From the NCBI GenBank assembly GCA_963843255.1, contig CAWJJQ010000009.1, positions 558,001-622,000 on the forward strand: DNA of 64,000 nucleotides, given 5' to 3'. The translations under genes were made by a program, and so were the position numbers. Within the stretch, counting starts at the first letter, position 1; each line of letters starts with the position of its first letter. Below, one piece after another: positions 33,733 to 42,297 of this stretch. Source of the stretch: Bog-159 sp963843255 (GTDB lineage: Bacteria; Acidobacteriota; Terriglobia; Bryobacterales; Bryobacteraceae). Below the pieces are notes generated by a model. The model ran no database searches. It was not told where the DNA came from and was given only the letters and a program-made list of their open reading frames with translations.

Positions 33733-36072
33733 ATGAAAATTTCGCGTTTTTATTTCACGGTGGCCCTGCTGGCTCTGCCGGGACTGGCGCAGGCGGTGGA
33801 CTTCGCGACCGAGGTGCATCCGATCCTGGCGGCGCGATGCGCGCCGTGTCATAGCGGGGCGAAGCCGGCCGCGGGATTGTCACTCACCAGCCGCGCTTCG
33901 GTGCTGGCGGGAGGCGCGAGCGGTCCGGCGATTGCTCCGGGGCACAGCGACGACAGCCTGCTGATCCAGAAAGTTTCCGGTCAGCGGGGGGCGGTCATGC
34001 CCGCATCGGGCGAACCTTTGACCGCGGCCCAGATTGCCACCCTGCGAGCGTGGATCGACGAGGGTGCGGTGTGGCCGGAGACGGCGCCGGTGGCGGCAGG
34101 ATGGAACGCGCCTATCGCGCCGCGCAAGCCGGAGGTGCCGGCGGGCAGCGAACCGCATCCGGTCGATCGTTTCCTGGCGGCTTATTTTGCAAAGCATGGG
34201 ATGGCCTTCCCGGAGTCAGCCAGCGATGCTCGGTTCGCGCGGCGGGTTTATTTCGATTTGTGGGGTCTGCCTCCCACGCCCGCGCAACTGGAATCGTTCC
34301 TCGGCGACAAAAGCCCGGCGAAACGCGCCCGGCTGATCGATGCGCTACTGGGCGGTTCGCGCTTGTACGCGGAAAACTGGATCAGTTGGTGGAACGACCT
34401 GCTGCGCAACGATCAGGGCAGCAACTACGCGGGCGAGCGCAAATCGATCACGAACTGGCTGTTTGAAGCTCTCGCGCACAACATGCCGTACAACCAGATG
34501 ATTGGGGCGCTGTTGAATCCGGTAGAGGAAAGCGACCCGGACGGCTTTCTGATCGGGGTGAACTGGCGCGGCGATGTGAACGCCAGCCAGACGCCCTACA
34601 TGCAGGCGGCGCAGAACACGGCGCAGATTTTCCTGGGCATCAATCTGAAGTGCGCCTCGTGCCACGACAGCTTTATCAACCGGTACAAACTGCGGGAGTC
34701 GTACGGCATGGCGGCGCTGTTTTCGCCACAGAGCCGGCTGGAGCTGGTGCGGTGCGACGTGAAGACCGGGAAATTCACGGGTCCGCAACTGCTCTATCCG
34801 GAGATAGGGACCGTGCCGGAGCAAGCCGCGCTGGTGGAGCGGCATGCGGCGGCGGCGCGGTTCTTCACCGACCAGCGGAACGGGCGGGTGGCGCGCACCA
34901 TCGTGAACCGGTACTGGCAGAAGCTGTTCGGGCACGGGCTGGTGGAACCTGTGGATGAAATGGACGGCGAGCCGTGGAACGCGGACCTGCTCGACTGGCT
35001 GGCAAGCGATTTCACGGCGCACGGCAGCGATCTGAAATACCTGCTGCGGCTGTTGATGACGTCGAAGGCTTACCAACTGCCCGCGGTGGTGAGCACGGAG
35101 CAGGCGGAAAAGCCATATGTGTTCCGCGGTCCGCAGGTGCGCCGGCTGACCGCTGAGGAATTCGCGGACACTGTGTCGGCGATTACGGGCGAATGGCGGG
35201 AAGTGGAGAAAGACCGGGAAGCGGCGCCGGCGCGCGACTGGCAGTTCAAGGCGTCGCCACTGGCGCTAGCGCTAGGGCGCCCGATTCGGGACCAGGTATT
35301 CACTACGCGGGACAACCGGCCGACTACGTTTCAAGCGCTCGAACTGGTGAACGGATCGAGCCTGGAAGAGATGCTGCGCCGGGGCGCGCTGCACCTGTTG
35401 GGCGAACTGCCGGGCGATCCCGCGGGTCCGCCGCAGAACCTGTTCGACAGCGGCACAGTAGAGCGCGGCATGGTGGATTTCGATTTTGATATTACGGGGC
35501 AGAAGCAATTGCTGCTGTTGGTGGAAGATGCGGGAACGCAGGATCAGGCGCGCACGGTGGCCGGCTGGGCGAACGTGGAATTCATTGGTCCGAACGGCGC
35601 GAAGACGCTGGCAGACCTGGCGCCCGCGACCTTCACGCGGGCACCGCTGACGGCCAACAAATTTCCGGCGGGCGAAGCCATCACCATGCCGCTGGGAACG
35701 CGGCTGGCGGTGCCGATTGGGGGGCGAGGATTCACGCGGATGCGCGGCCGGGTAGTGCTGGATGACCGCTCGGTGACCGATGAGATCGAGGGCGCGGTTC
35801 GCTTTTTCGTCTTCGGCGGGGAGCCGGATGCCGGACGGCTGGTGCGGGCAGCGGGCGAGGCGAGCCCGGAGGGTATCGCGCCTCCGGCACGGCTGGCCAG
35901 CGTGAGCGACGCGGGCGAGCGGTTTTACTTGCAACTCTTCGCACGAAAACCGAACCCGGACGAGGAACGCATCGTAAAGAATTATTTTGCGGGTGGAAAA
36001 CTGGCGCCGGCGCCCCTGGAGGATTTGTTGTGGAGTTTATTGCTGCATCCCGAGTTTCAATACTTGTACTAG
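33733..36072 (+). CDS. Exported DUF1549/DUF1553 protein with planctomycete-type cytochrome c domain
   Basis: A 779-residue protein. Signal peptide about 1-22 (LPGLAQAV). PSCyt1 domain about 25-115: FATEVHPILAARCAPCHSG with the haem motif CAPCH and distal Met in AVMPASG. DUF1549 (PSCyt2) about 140-330: FARRVYFDLWGLPPTPAQLE, ASCHDSFINR; DUF1553 (PSD1) about 370-775: TIVNRYWQKLFGHGLVEPVDEMDGE, YLLRLLMTSKAYQL. Such proteins are widespread in Planctomycetes and Acidobacteria and are thought to act in periplasmic oxidation of complex substrates; none is biochemically settled to my knowledge. The DUF1501 gene that usually accompanies it is two genes downstream. Confidence 0.88.
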   Translation: MKISRFYFTVALLALPGLAQAVDFATEVHPILAARCAPCHSGAKPAAGLSLTSRASVLAGGASGPAIAPGHSDDSLLIQKVSGQRGAVMPASGEPLTAAQIATLRAWIDEGAVWPETAPVAAGWNAPIAPRKPEVPAGSEPHPVDRFLAAYFAKHGMAFPESASDARFARRVYFDLWGLPPTPAQLESFLGDKSPAKRARLIDALLGGSRLYAENWISWWNDLLRNDQGSNYAGERKSITNWLFEALAHNMPYNQMIGALLNPVEESDPDGFLIGVNWRGDVNASQTPYMQAAQNTAQIFLGINLKCASCHDSFINRYKLRESYGMAALFSPQSRLELVRCDVKTGKFTGPQLLYPEIGTVPEQAALVERHAAAARFFTDQRNGRVARTIVNRYWQKLFGHGLVEPVDEMDGEPWNADLLDWLASDFTAHGSDLKYLLRLLMTSKAYQLPAVVSTEQAEKPYVFRGPQVRRLTAEEFADTVSAITGEWREVEKDREAAPARDWQFKASPLALALGRPIRDQVFTTRDNRPTTFQALELVNGSSLEEMLRRGALHLLGELPGDPAGPPQNLFDSGTVERGMVDFDFDITGQKQLLLLVEDAGTQDQARTVAGWANVEFIGPNGAKTLADLAPATFTRAPLTANKFPAGEAITMPLGTRLAVPIGGRGFTRMRGRVVLDDRSVTDEIEGAVRFFVFGGEPDAGRLVRAAGEASPEGIAPPARLASVSDAGERFYLQLFARKPNPDEERIVKNYFAGGKLAPAPLEDLLWSLLLHPEFQYLY

Positions 36073-37830
36073 CGGCGAGCGCCGCGGTGTGGGCGCAGGA
36101 CGGCAACGCCATATACCAGGCGCATTGCGCGCAGTGCCACGACAAAGGCGTGGGGCGGGCGCCGCAACTGCTGACGCTGGGGCTGCTGACGCCGGAGACC
36201 GTGGTGGCATCGCTGGTCAGCGGCAAGATGGCGGAGCAGGGCAAGGCGCTGACGGCGACGGAGACCCGTGCGGTGGCGATGTTCGTCACCGGGAAAACGT
36301 TCGGGGCGGAAGAAGCGTCGAAACAGGGGCAGTGCGCGGGGGCCGCGCCGGCGTTCGATAAGCCGTTCTCCAGTCCGCATTGGAACGGCTGGGGCGAGGA
36401 TATCGACAATCGCCGCATGCAGCCTGCGGACATGGCGGGACTGAGCGCCGGAGACCTGTCGCGATTGAAGGTGAAGTGGGCCTTCGGCTTCGCGGGCGCG
36501 GGGAAGGCAAATGCGCAGCCCACGGTGGTGGGCGGGCGCATCTTTACAGGCAGCGACTCCGGCAAGGTTTATGCGCTGGACGCAGCGACGGGATGCGTCT
36601 ACTGGACGTTCAAGGCCGATGGGCCGGTGCGTACCGCCATCAGCATCGGTCCGGTGGGAGCGAAGTGGGCGGCGTATTTCGGCGACCAGAGAGCGCGGGC
36701 TTATGCGGTGGACGCGGAGACGGGCACGCTGCTGTGGAAGACGCGGGTGGATGACCATCCGGCGGCGATGATCACAGGCGCGCCCACATTGTACGAGGGA
36801 CGGCTGTATGTTCCCGATTCATCGTACGAGGAAGTGACCGGCGGCAATCCCAAGTACGAGTGCTGTAAGTTCCGCGGGGCGGTATCGGCACTGGACGCGG
36901 CCACGGGGAAGGTGATCTGGAAAAGCTATACGATCGCAGAGGCGCCGCACCCGGTGCGCAAGAACAAGCAGGGCACGCAGCTATGGGGGCCGTCGGGGGC
37001 AGGCGTGTGGTCGTCGCCTACGATCGATCCGAAGCAGCGCGCGGTGTATGTAACGACGGGCGATGCTTATTCGGACCCGGTGCCCAAGACGAATGATGCG
37101 TTTCTGGCGTTCAATATGGACACGGGAAAACTGCTATGGTCGCGCCAGTTGACGGAGAACGATGCGTACAACCTGGGATGCCCTAACGGCGACAATTGTC
37201 CGGAGGTGAAGGGGCCGGATTTCGATTTCGGCTGTTCGCCGAGCCTGGTGACGCTACCGAACGGGAAGCGCGCGCTGGTGGCTGGGCAGAAATCGGGCAT
37301 GGTGCACGCGCTCGATCCGGACCAGCAGGGCGAGTTGCTCTGGTCCAAGCGTGTGGGCAAGGGCGGTCCGCTGGGCGGGGTGCAGTGGGGCACCGCGACG
37401 GACGGGCAGAATGTGTACGCGGCGGTTTCGGACCACTTTGCCACGAAGAACCTGAGCGAAGCGGGCGGGATGTTCGCGCTGAAGCTCGAGACGGGGGACA
37501 CGGTGTGGTCCACGCCGGCGCCCGTATGCAGCCAAGCCGAATTGCAGCCCCGCGCAATCGGCGGCGGTGACGGTGACTCCGGGAGCGGTGTTTTCGGGCT
37601 CGCTCGACGGGCATTTGCGGGCGTACGCGACTGGCGATGGGCACATTTTGTGGGATGTAGATACGGCGATCGACTACCAGACGGTGAACGGAGTGAAGGG
37701 GAAGGGCGGGTCGCTGGACGGTCCGGGGCCGGTGGTTGTGGGCGGGGTGCTGTACGTGAACTCGGGGTACGGGATGTTCGCGGAGATGCCGGGGAACGTG
37801 TTGCTGGCGTTTACGGTGGACGGGAAATAG
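36030..37830 (+). CDS. Exported cytochrome c - PQQ-type beta-propeller dehydrogenase, C-terminus frameshifted
   Basis: Signal peptide about 1-23 ending AVWAQ; a single-haem cytochrome c domain (YQAHCAQCHDKG) up to about residue 90; then an eight-bladed PQQ-type propeller with repeated LDAATGKVIWKS, AVDAETGTLLWKT and NMDTGKLLWSRQ tryptophan-docking motifs. A CC pair occurs in KYECCKFRG, reminiscent of the vicinal disulfide of quinoprotein alcohol dehydrogenases. The start is GTG 36030: GGAGGA lies six bases upstream, within the 3' end of the preceding gene (43-base overlap). At the CCCC run at 37546-37549 one extra C shifts the frame; the +1 frame continues AAVTVTPGAVFSGSLDGHLRA to the natural stop at 37830. 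In the unshifted frame the reading ends at 37835 with unrelated residues. Substrate unknown. Confidence 0.85.
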
Positions 37831-37838
37831 GATAAATT

Positions 37839-37880
37839 GGCGGCCTTAGAGGCCGCCGCAGGCCGGGGGCCTGCCCCACT
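37839..37880 (+). repeat. Double-hairpin intergenic repeat, copy 5
   Basis: GGCGGCCTTAGAGGCCGCC followed by GCAGGCCGGGGGCCTGC and CCCACT. Stem 1 differs from copy 1 by a compensated A-T to G-C end pair. It lies nine bases after the PQQ-type gene, between it and the DUF1501 gene on the same strand. Confidence 0.82.
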
Positions 37881-37901
37881 AAGCGTAGTAACATAAGAGC
37901 C

Positions 37902-39308
37902 ATGCAAGGCGATGAAGGGAGAATTTCGCGCCGTCATTTCCTGGCGCTGGCTGCGCTGGCAGGATCGGAAGCCAGGCTGCTGGCCGGCAGCGAAAAGATC
38001 GCGCCGCGCGCCGACAGCATGATTTTGCTGTGGATGGCGGGCGGCATGGCGCAAACCGAAACGTTCGATCCCAAGCGCTACACCCCGTTTGAGCCGGGCC
38101 TCGAATCGAAGCGGGTGTTGAGCACCTTTCCGTCGATCGATACGGTAGTGGACAACATCAAGCTCTCGGCCGGGCTGGAGCGGGTTGCAAAGGTGATGGA
38201 CCGCGGGACGCTGATCCGCTCGCACCGGGTGGGCGACCTGGGTTTCATTTTGCATTCGCGGCACCAGTTTCACTGGCACACGGGGTATGCGCCGCCGCAA
38301 TCGGTGGCGGCACCTCACATGGGCGCGGTGATCTCGCGCACGCTGGGTCCGCGGAATCCGGAGATGCCGGCGTTCATCGACATCGGGCAGAACCTGGAAA
38401 TTGGCGGGGAGAGCGACGCGGTGAAGTCGTTTCACACGGCCGGATTTCTGGGCAGCGAGCACGCCCCGTTTCTGATCTCCGATCCGCGCGATGCGGTGGC
38501 GCGGGTACGTCCTTCGGAGCACATTGGCGCGGCGCGATTCGCGAGCCGGTACGAGCAGTACAAGAAGCTGGTGGCGGCCAGCCCGGTGGGAGAATACGGC
38601 AGCGATTTCCAGCGGCAGAGCCTGCTGCGCTCGTTCGACAATGCGCACCGGCTGTTGACGTCGCCGGCGGCCAAGGCGTTCGACCTGAGCCTGGAGCCGA
38701 AGGCCAGCTACGACACTTACAATACGGGCCGGTTCGGACTGGGCTGTCTGCTGGCGCGGCGGCTGGTGGAATCCGGGGCGCGGTTTGTGGAAGTCACGAC
38801 GGAGTACATTCCCTTTCGCTATTGGGACACGCACGAGAACGGGCATAAGCGCGCGCAAGGCATGAAGGAAACGATCGATGCGCCGGTGTCGCAATTGATC
38901 CTGGACCTGGAATCGCGCGGGCTGCTGGATCGCACGCTGGTGGTGCTGGCCAGCGAATTCGGGCGCGACATGATGACGGAAGGCAAGCCGGGAGCGGAAG
39001 TGAAGAACCAGGTGAAACAGCCGGACATCATGACGGAGCCGAAGCACTACGGCATGCACCGGCATTTCACCGAGGCGTGTTCGGTGCTGATGTTCGGCGG
39101 CGGTGCGCCCAAGGGCAAACTGTACGGATTGACGGCGGACGAACGGCCCTGCCGGATCGTGAAGAACCCGGTCACGATCGAAGATCTGCACGCCACCATT
39201 TACACGGCGATGGGGATCGCGCCGGATACTGCTTACGAGGTGGAGAAGCGGCCTTTTTACGTCACCAAGGACGGCAAAGGGAAAGCCGTCGCGGCGCTGC
39301 GGTCGTAA
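37902..39308 (+). CDS. DUF1501 family exported protein
   Basis: A 468-residue protein with a Tat-like N-terminus (GRISRRHFLALAALAGSEA, twin Arg). DUF1501 marks: ADSMILLWMAGGMAQTETFDPK, THENGHKRAQGMKETIDAPVSQLI, LVVLASEFGR and EDLHATIYTAMGI. DUF1501 has a sulfatase/alkaline-phosphatase-like fold; in Planctomycetes and Acidobacteria it is nearly always paired with DUF1549/DUF1553, as here with one gene between. Export through Tat suggests a folded cofactor- or metal-containing enzyme. The 3' end overlaps the convergent BtuF-like gene by 52 bases. Confidence 0.88.
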   Translation: MQGDEGRISRRHFLALAALAGSEARLLAGSEKIAPRADSMILLWMAGGMAQTETFDPKRYTPFEPGLESKRVLSTFPSIDTVVDNIKLSAGLERVAKVMDRGTLIRSHRVGDLGFILHSRHQFHWHTGYAPPQSVAAPHMGAVISRTLGPRNPEMPAFIDIGQNLEIGGESDAVKSFHTAGFLGSEHAPFLISDPRDAVARVRPSEHIGAARFASRYEQYKKLVAASPVGEYGSDFQRQSLLRSFDNAHRLLTSPAAKAFDLSLEPKASYDTYNTGRFGLGCLLARRLVESGARFVEVTTEYIPFRYWDTHENGHKRAQGMKETIDAPVSQLILDLESRGLLDRTLVVLASEFGRDMMTEGKPGAEVKNQVKQPDIMTEPKHYGMHRHFTEACSVLMFGGGAPKGKLYGLTADERPCRIVKNPVTIEDLHATIYTAMGIAPDTAYEVEKRPFYVTKDGKGKAVAALRS

Positions 39309-40171
39309 CCGGCGGGGAAGATTTCCGGGTGCGCGATGGCGGCCAGGATGGCAAGCGATTCGACCAGGCGGGGGCCGGGACGATTGAAATATTGGTTGCC
39401 ATCGGCCACGTAGACACGCCCGGCCTGGACCGCGCGTAAACCGCTCCAGTTGGGCCGCCGCGTTAGCCAGTACATCTCGTTCAGGGCGCGATCGAGGTCG
39501 AAGCCGCAGGGCATCACCAGGATCACGTCGGGATCGGCGGCCTCCAGATCCTCCCAAGTGCGCCAGACGACGTGACCGGCGCCCGACATTTCGATGAGCT
39601 CGGGCATCCAGTTGGCCACCGGCATGGGCGGCTCGATCCACTCGATGCAGGCGAGGCGCGGGCGGTTGGGCGCATGGCGGGCAGCGTTTGAGATCGCCTG
39701 CATGCGCGCTTGCAGGCGGGCGACCAGCGCTTCGCCGCGCGGCGCAATTTCGAGGGCCTGGGCGACGCGCCGCATGTCCTGCCAGACATCGGCGAGCGAG
39801 GCGGGATTGAGCGGTATAACGGACGGGCGGCTGGCCAGGCGGCCGGCCACGGAGCGCTCCACATCGCGCAGGCTGACGGCGCAGACTTCGCAATGGATCT
39901 GGGTCAGGATATGTGTGGGCTGGAGGCGCTCGAGCACATCGTCGAAGACCTGGTAAACGGAGATCGATTCGGCGATGGTTTCTTTCACCAGGCGGTCGAT
40001 TTCGCGGCTATCGCCATCGACGGCGAAGCGGGGGGCGGTGCAGACGGGGAGGGTGCGCACCTGTTCCGGAAAATCGCACTCGTGCGAGCGGCCCACTAGC
40101 CACGGTAGGGCCCCCAGCGCATCCACGATTTCGGTGGCGCTGGAGATCATGGAAACGATGCGCGGGGTCAT
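39257..40171 (-). CDS. BtuF-like corrinoid-binding protein without signal peptide
   Basis: A 304-residue helical-backbone binding protein (class III periplasmic-binding fold). It starts directly with the domain: RIVSMISSATEIVDALGALPWLVGRSHECDFP, then LQPTHILTQIHCEVCAVS and the C-terminal lobe NWMPELIEMSGAGHVVW, DPDVILVMPCGFDLDRAL, RVYVADGNQYFNRPGPRLVESL. There is no N-terminal signal or lipobox, so it is probably cytoplasmic, unlike BtuF of the BtuCDF importer. The ATG overlaps the Dph6-like gene stop (ATGA). I infer a corrinoid trafficking or sensing role from the operon and the upstream cobalamin riboswitch. Confidence 0.8.
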   Translation of the reverse strand: MTPRIVSMISSATEIVDALGALPWLVGRSHECDFPEQVRTLPVCTAPRFAVDGDSREIDRLVKETIAESISVYQVFDDVLERLQPTHILTQIHCEVCAVSLRDVERSVAGRLASRPSVIPLNPASLADVWQDMRRVAQALEIAPRGEALVARLQARMQAISNAARHAPNRPRLACIEWIEPPMPVANWMPELIEMSGAGHVVWRTWEDLEAADPDVILVMPCGFDLDRALNEMYWLTRRPNWSGLRAVQAGRVYVADGNQYFNRPGPRLVESLAILAAIAHPEIFPAGYDRSAATAFPLPSLVT

Positions 40172-40843
40172 ATGGCAGCGGCCGCTACGGGCAGCAGGTC
40201 GGCAAAGACGAAGCCATCCGCATCGCGCAGTTCGCCGGCAGTGATCGGGATGGGACGGCTGAACATCGGGCCGGCGTAAGCGAAGGTGTGGAACTCGCCG
40301 TTTTCGCCGCAGGGATCGGCCTGGGGCGGCAGATCGGCAAGCAGAGAGTCGTCGAATTCGCGGCCGGCGAAGACGGGATCGAGGACCTTCTTATCGATGC
40401 AGGTGATCCGTGCGCGCAAGCCGTCGCGGAGCATTTCGCGGGCGAGGGCGGCGGTGGGAAGTTCCCAGAGCGGGAACAGCGGTTCGAGGCCCGTCCCGGC
40501 CAGGGCGCGCTCGCGGTAAGCGCGCACATCGCGCAGGAACAGGTCGCCGAAGATGATGGCTTCGATGCCTTCGGCTACCGCGGTGCGGCAAGCTTCGGCC
40601 ATCAGCGATCTCATACTGGTCGTTGGAACAGGGCCACGGAAGCTCCACGGCGCGCAACGGAAGGCCGGTCGCGGTAGCCTGGGCTTCCACCAACGTGCGG
40701 CGCACGGCATGCATGGCCACGCGATCGGCGGTGTGGTTGAAGGTGGTAAGCAGACCGGCGATTTCCACGCCTTGCCCGCGCATACGATGGAGGGCCCAGG
40801 CGCTATCTTTACCGCTCGACCAGGAAAGCAGCGCGCGCTTCAA
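40168..40843 (-). pseudogene. Dph6/MJ0570-type ATP-pyrophosphatase, one frameshift
   Basis: From TTG 40843 the protein reads LKRALLSWSSGKDSAWALH, a PP-loop (SGGKDS-like) ATP-pyrophosphatase motif, then RAVELPWPCSNDQYE; after about 40620 the +1 frame continues LMAEACRTAVAEGIEAIIFGDLFLRDVRAYRE, GLEPLFPLWELPT and ITCIDKKVLDPVFAGREFDD to the stop at 40168, about 225 residues in all. These are signatures of the diphthine-ammonia ligase family (COG2102). Bacteria do not make diphthamide, so the real substrate is unknown; the operon suggests an ATP-dependent amidation in corrinoid salvage. The TTG overlaps the DUF6580 stop (TTGA). The extra base lies in GAGATCGCTG. Confidence 0.78.
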
Positions 40844-41364
40844 GCGATTGCGGGGACCTGCTCGGCGGAATGCAGGCGGCGGCTGAGCCAGGCGTGCAGA
40901 CCGAACAGAACGGCGGTAAAAAACAAGTCGCCGGCCAAAGTGCGGCCGAAGAACGGGATCGCCTGCGTAAAGCAGAGCGCCAGTCCCGACCAGGTGTGCG
41001 CATACCAGCTGATCCAGGTACCGAAATTGGAGATCAGGAAGAACTGCGCGCTGCACACGAAGCAGGCGGCCCCGATCGAGATGGGGCTGCTGGTGGCGCG
41101 GAGGCGCCGGCCGATCAACACGTTGATCATGAAGGCGAGATAGACGAACGGCGTGGCGACCGAGTATCCGCCGCGCAGCGGGTCGGTGACAGCCATCAGC
41201 ACCAGCGGGATGGCGAACGCTTGCCAGCCGCGCAGACGGGCGCCGGCATAGAGGCTCATGCCGCCCACCGGGGCGAAGTTCGGCGGGTGCGGCAACAGGC
41301 GCGCCAAGGCACCGACTACAGTGAGGCTGAGCGCGAGAGGCCGAACATTATTTCCTCGATCCAT
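40840..41364 (-). CDS. DUF6580 membrane protein, candidate corrinoid transporter
   Basis: A 174-residue polytopic protein with about five to six helices. The family signature is visible: ALARLLPHPPNFAPVGGMSLY, YAGARLRGWQAFAIPLVLMAVTDPL, FVYLAFMINVLIGRRL, FFLISNFGTWISWYAHTWSGL and CFTQAIPFFGRTLAGDLFFTAVLFG. Size and helix pattern are like ECF S-components and the cobalamin transporter BtuM. Cysteines occur in ACFVCSAQF and ALCFTQA. It lies between pduO (nine-base gap, strong AAGGAGAG site) and the ATP-pyrophosphatase (TTGA overlap). Transport of a corrinoid is my inference from this operon; family assignment is from memory. Confidence 0.78.
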   Translation of the reverse strand: MDRGNNVRPLALSLTVVGALARLLPHPPNFAPVGGMSLYAGARLRGWQAFAIPLVLMAVTDPLRGGYSVATPFVYLAFMINVLIGRRLRATSSPISIGAACFVCSAQFFLISNFGTWISWYAHTWSGLALCFTQAIPFFGRTLAGDLFFTAVLFGLHAWLSRRLHSAEQVPAIA

Positions 41365-41373
41365 GATCTCTCC

Positions 41374-41997
41374 TTAATCAGATAGTGTACCGCCGCTGGC
41401 GGCACGGTTGGGTTCCCACAGGGTTTCGGCGGCGCGAAGCTGGTGACTGGCCCAGCGGCTCCAGACAAAGAACGCGTCGCCCAGGCGGTTCAAATATTGC
41501 ACGGCTTCGGGAGGCACAGGCTCCTCGCCTGATAGGGCGATGACCGCGCGTTCGGCGCGGCGGCACACCGTGCGGCAGACGTGCAGTTCGGCATTGAGGC
41601 GCGATCCGCCCGGCAGAACGAACGAGCGCAGCGGGGGGAGCCCTTCGTTCATCTCGTCCATTTCGCCTTCGAGCTGTGCGATTTCGGCGGCGGTGATGCG
41701 GGCCTGGCGGGGATGGACGTCCTCGGGCAGCGTAGCGAGAATCGACCCCAGGTTGAATAGCTCATGCTGCACGCGCAGCAGGATGACGGATAGCGAGGCG
41801 ACCACGGGTTCACCGGATGCGGTCTGCCGCGCCAGCCCGGCGAACGAGTTCAATTCATCCACCGTGCCGTAGGCTTCAATGCGCCGCGAATCTTTCGGCA
41901 CGCGCTGGCCGCCCGCCAGGCTGGTATCGCCGGCGTCACCCTGGCGCGTATAGACACGGTTGATGGCCAGGCGCGGCGGGTCGAATTTAGGCTCCAT
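41374..41997 (-). CDS. pduO: Cob(I)alamin adenosyltransferase, PduO type
   Basis: About 207 residues. PduO-type signatures: NRVYTRQGDAGDTSLAGGQRVPKDS with the ATP-binding loop, RRIEAYGTVDELNSFAGLAR, and the C-terminal CRTVCRRAERAVIAL, AVQYLNRLGDAFFVWSRWA. It transfers adenosyl from ATP to cob(I)alamin, giving coenzyme B12. ATG 41997 has the ribosome site GGGGGAGGGG directly upstream; the longer reading from 42036 lacks homology. It heads the run pduO-DUF6580-ATP-pyrophosphatase-BtuF-like. Confidence 0.93.
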   Translation of the reverse strand: MEPKFDPPRLAINRVYTRQGDAGDTSLAGGQRVPKDSRRIEAYGTVDELNSFAGLARQTASGEPVVASLSVILLRVQHELFNLGSILATLPEDVHPRQARITAAEIAQLEGEMDEMNEGLPPLRSFVLPGGSRLNAELHVCRTVCRRAERAVIALSGEEPVPPEAVQYLNRLGDAFFVWSRWASHQLRAAETLWEPNRAASGGTLSD

Positions 41998-42082
41998 GGG
42001 CCCCTCCCCCGCCGGCTCCCTCAATGCAGGATACATCGGCGGCTGAACTCGCTGCTATGATGAGACAAGTGCTGGGGATGCC

Positions 42083-42295
42083 ATGACGATAGATGAGCGG
42101 CTGGAAAAACTGGCGGAAAGGCACGAAGCGCTGACCCAAACCGTGGAATTGTTGCTGGCCGTGAACCAGCAAAACGAGAAACGGATGGGACAGGCGCTGG
42201 ATGCCATTATCCGCTTGACGAATATCGCGGAGGCGCACGATATCCGGCTTGACGATCGCGAGCAGGCCGTCGACGACGTGCCGCAAAGTACGTAA
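42083..42295 (+). CDS. Small coiled-coil hypothetical protein
   Basis: A 70-residue, strongly acidic and helical protein (RLEKLAERHEALTQTVELLLAV, QNEKRMGQALDAIIRLTNIA, EAHDIRLDDREQ) with heptad-like leucines, likely a short coiled coil. Similar small proteins are common in Solibacter-type genomes, from memory. It lies on the plus strand between two minus-strand corrinoid genes, divergent from pduO, so it interrupts what would otherwise be one long operon. Function unknown. Confidence 0.6.
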   Translation: MTIDERLEKLAERHEALTQTVELLLAVNQQNEKRMGQALDAIIRLTNIAEAHDIRLDDREQAVDDVPQST

Positions 42296-42297
42296 TT

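Noticed and set aside
37674..39893. A 739-codon open frame on the minus strand
   Set aside because: It lies antisense to the DUF1501 gene, is Arg/His/Pro-rich and has no recognisable domain; a shadow of high-GC coding sequence.
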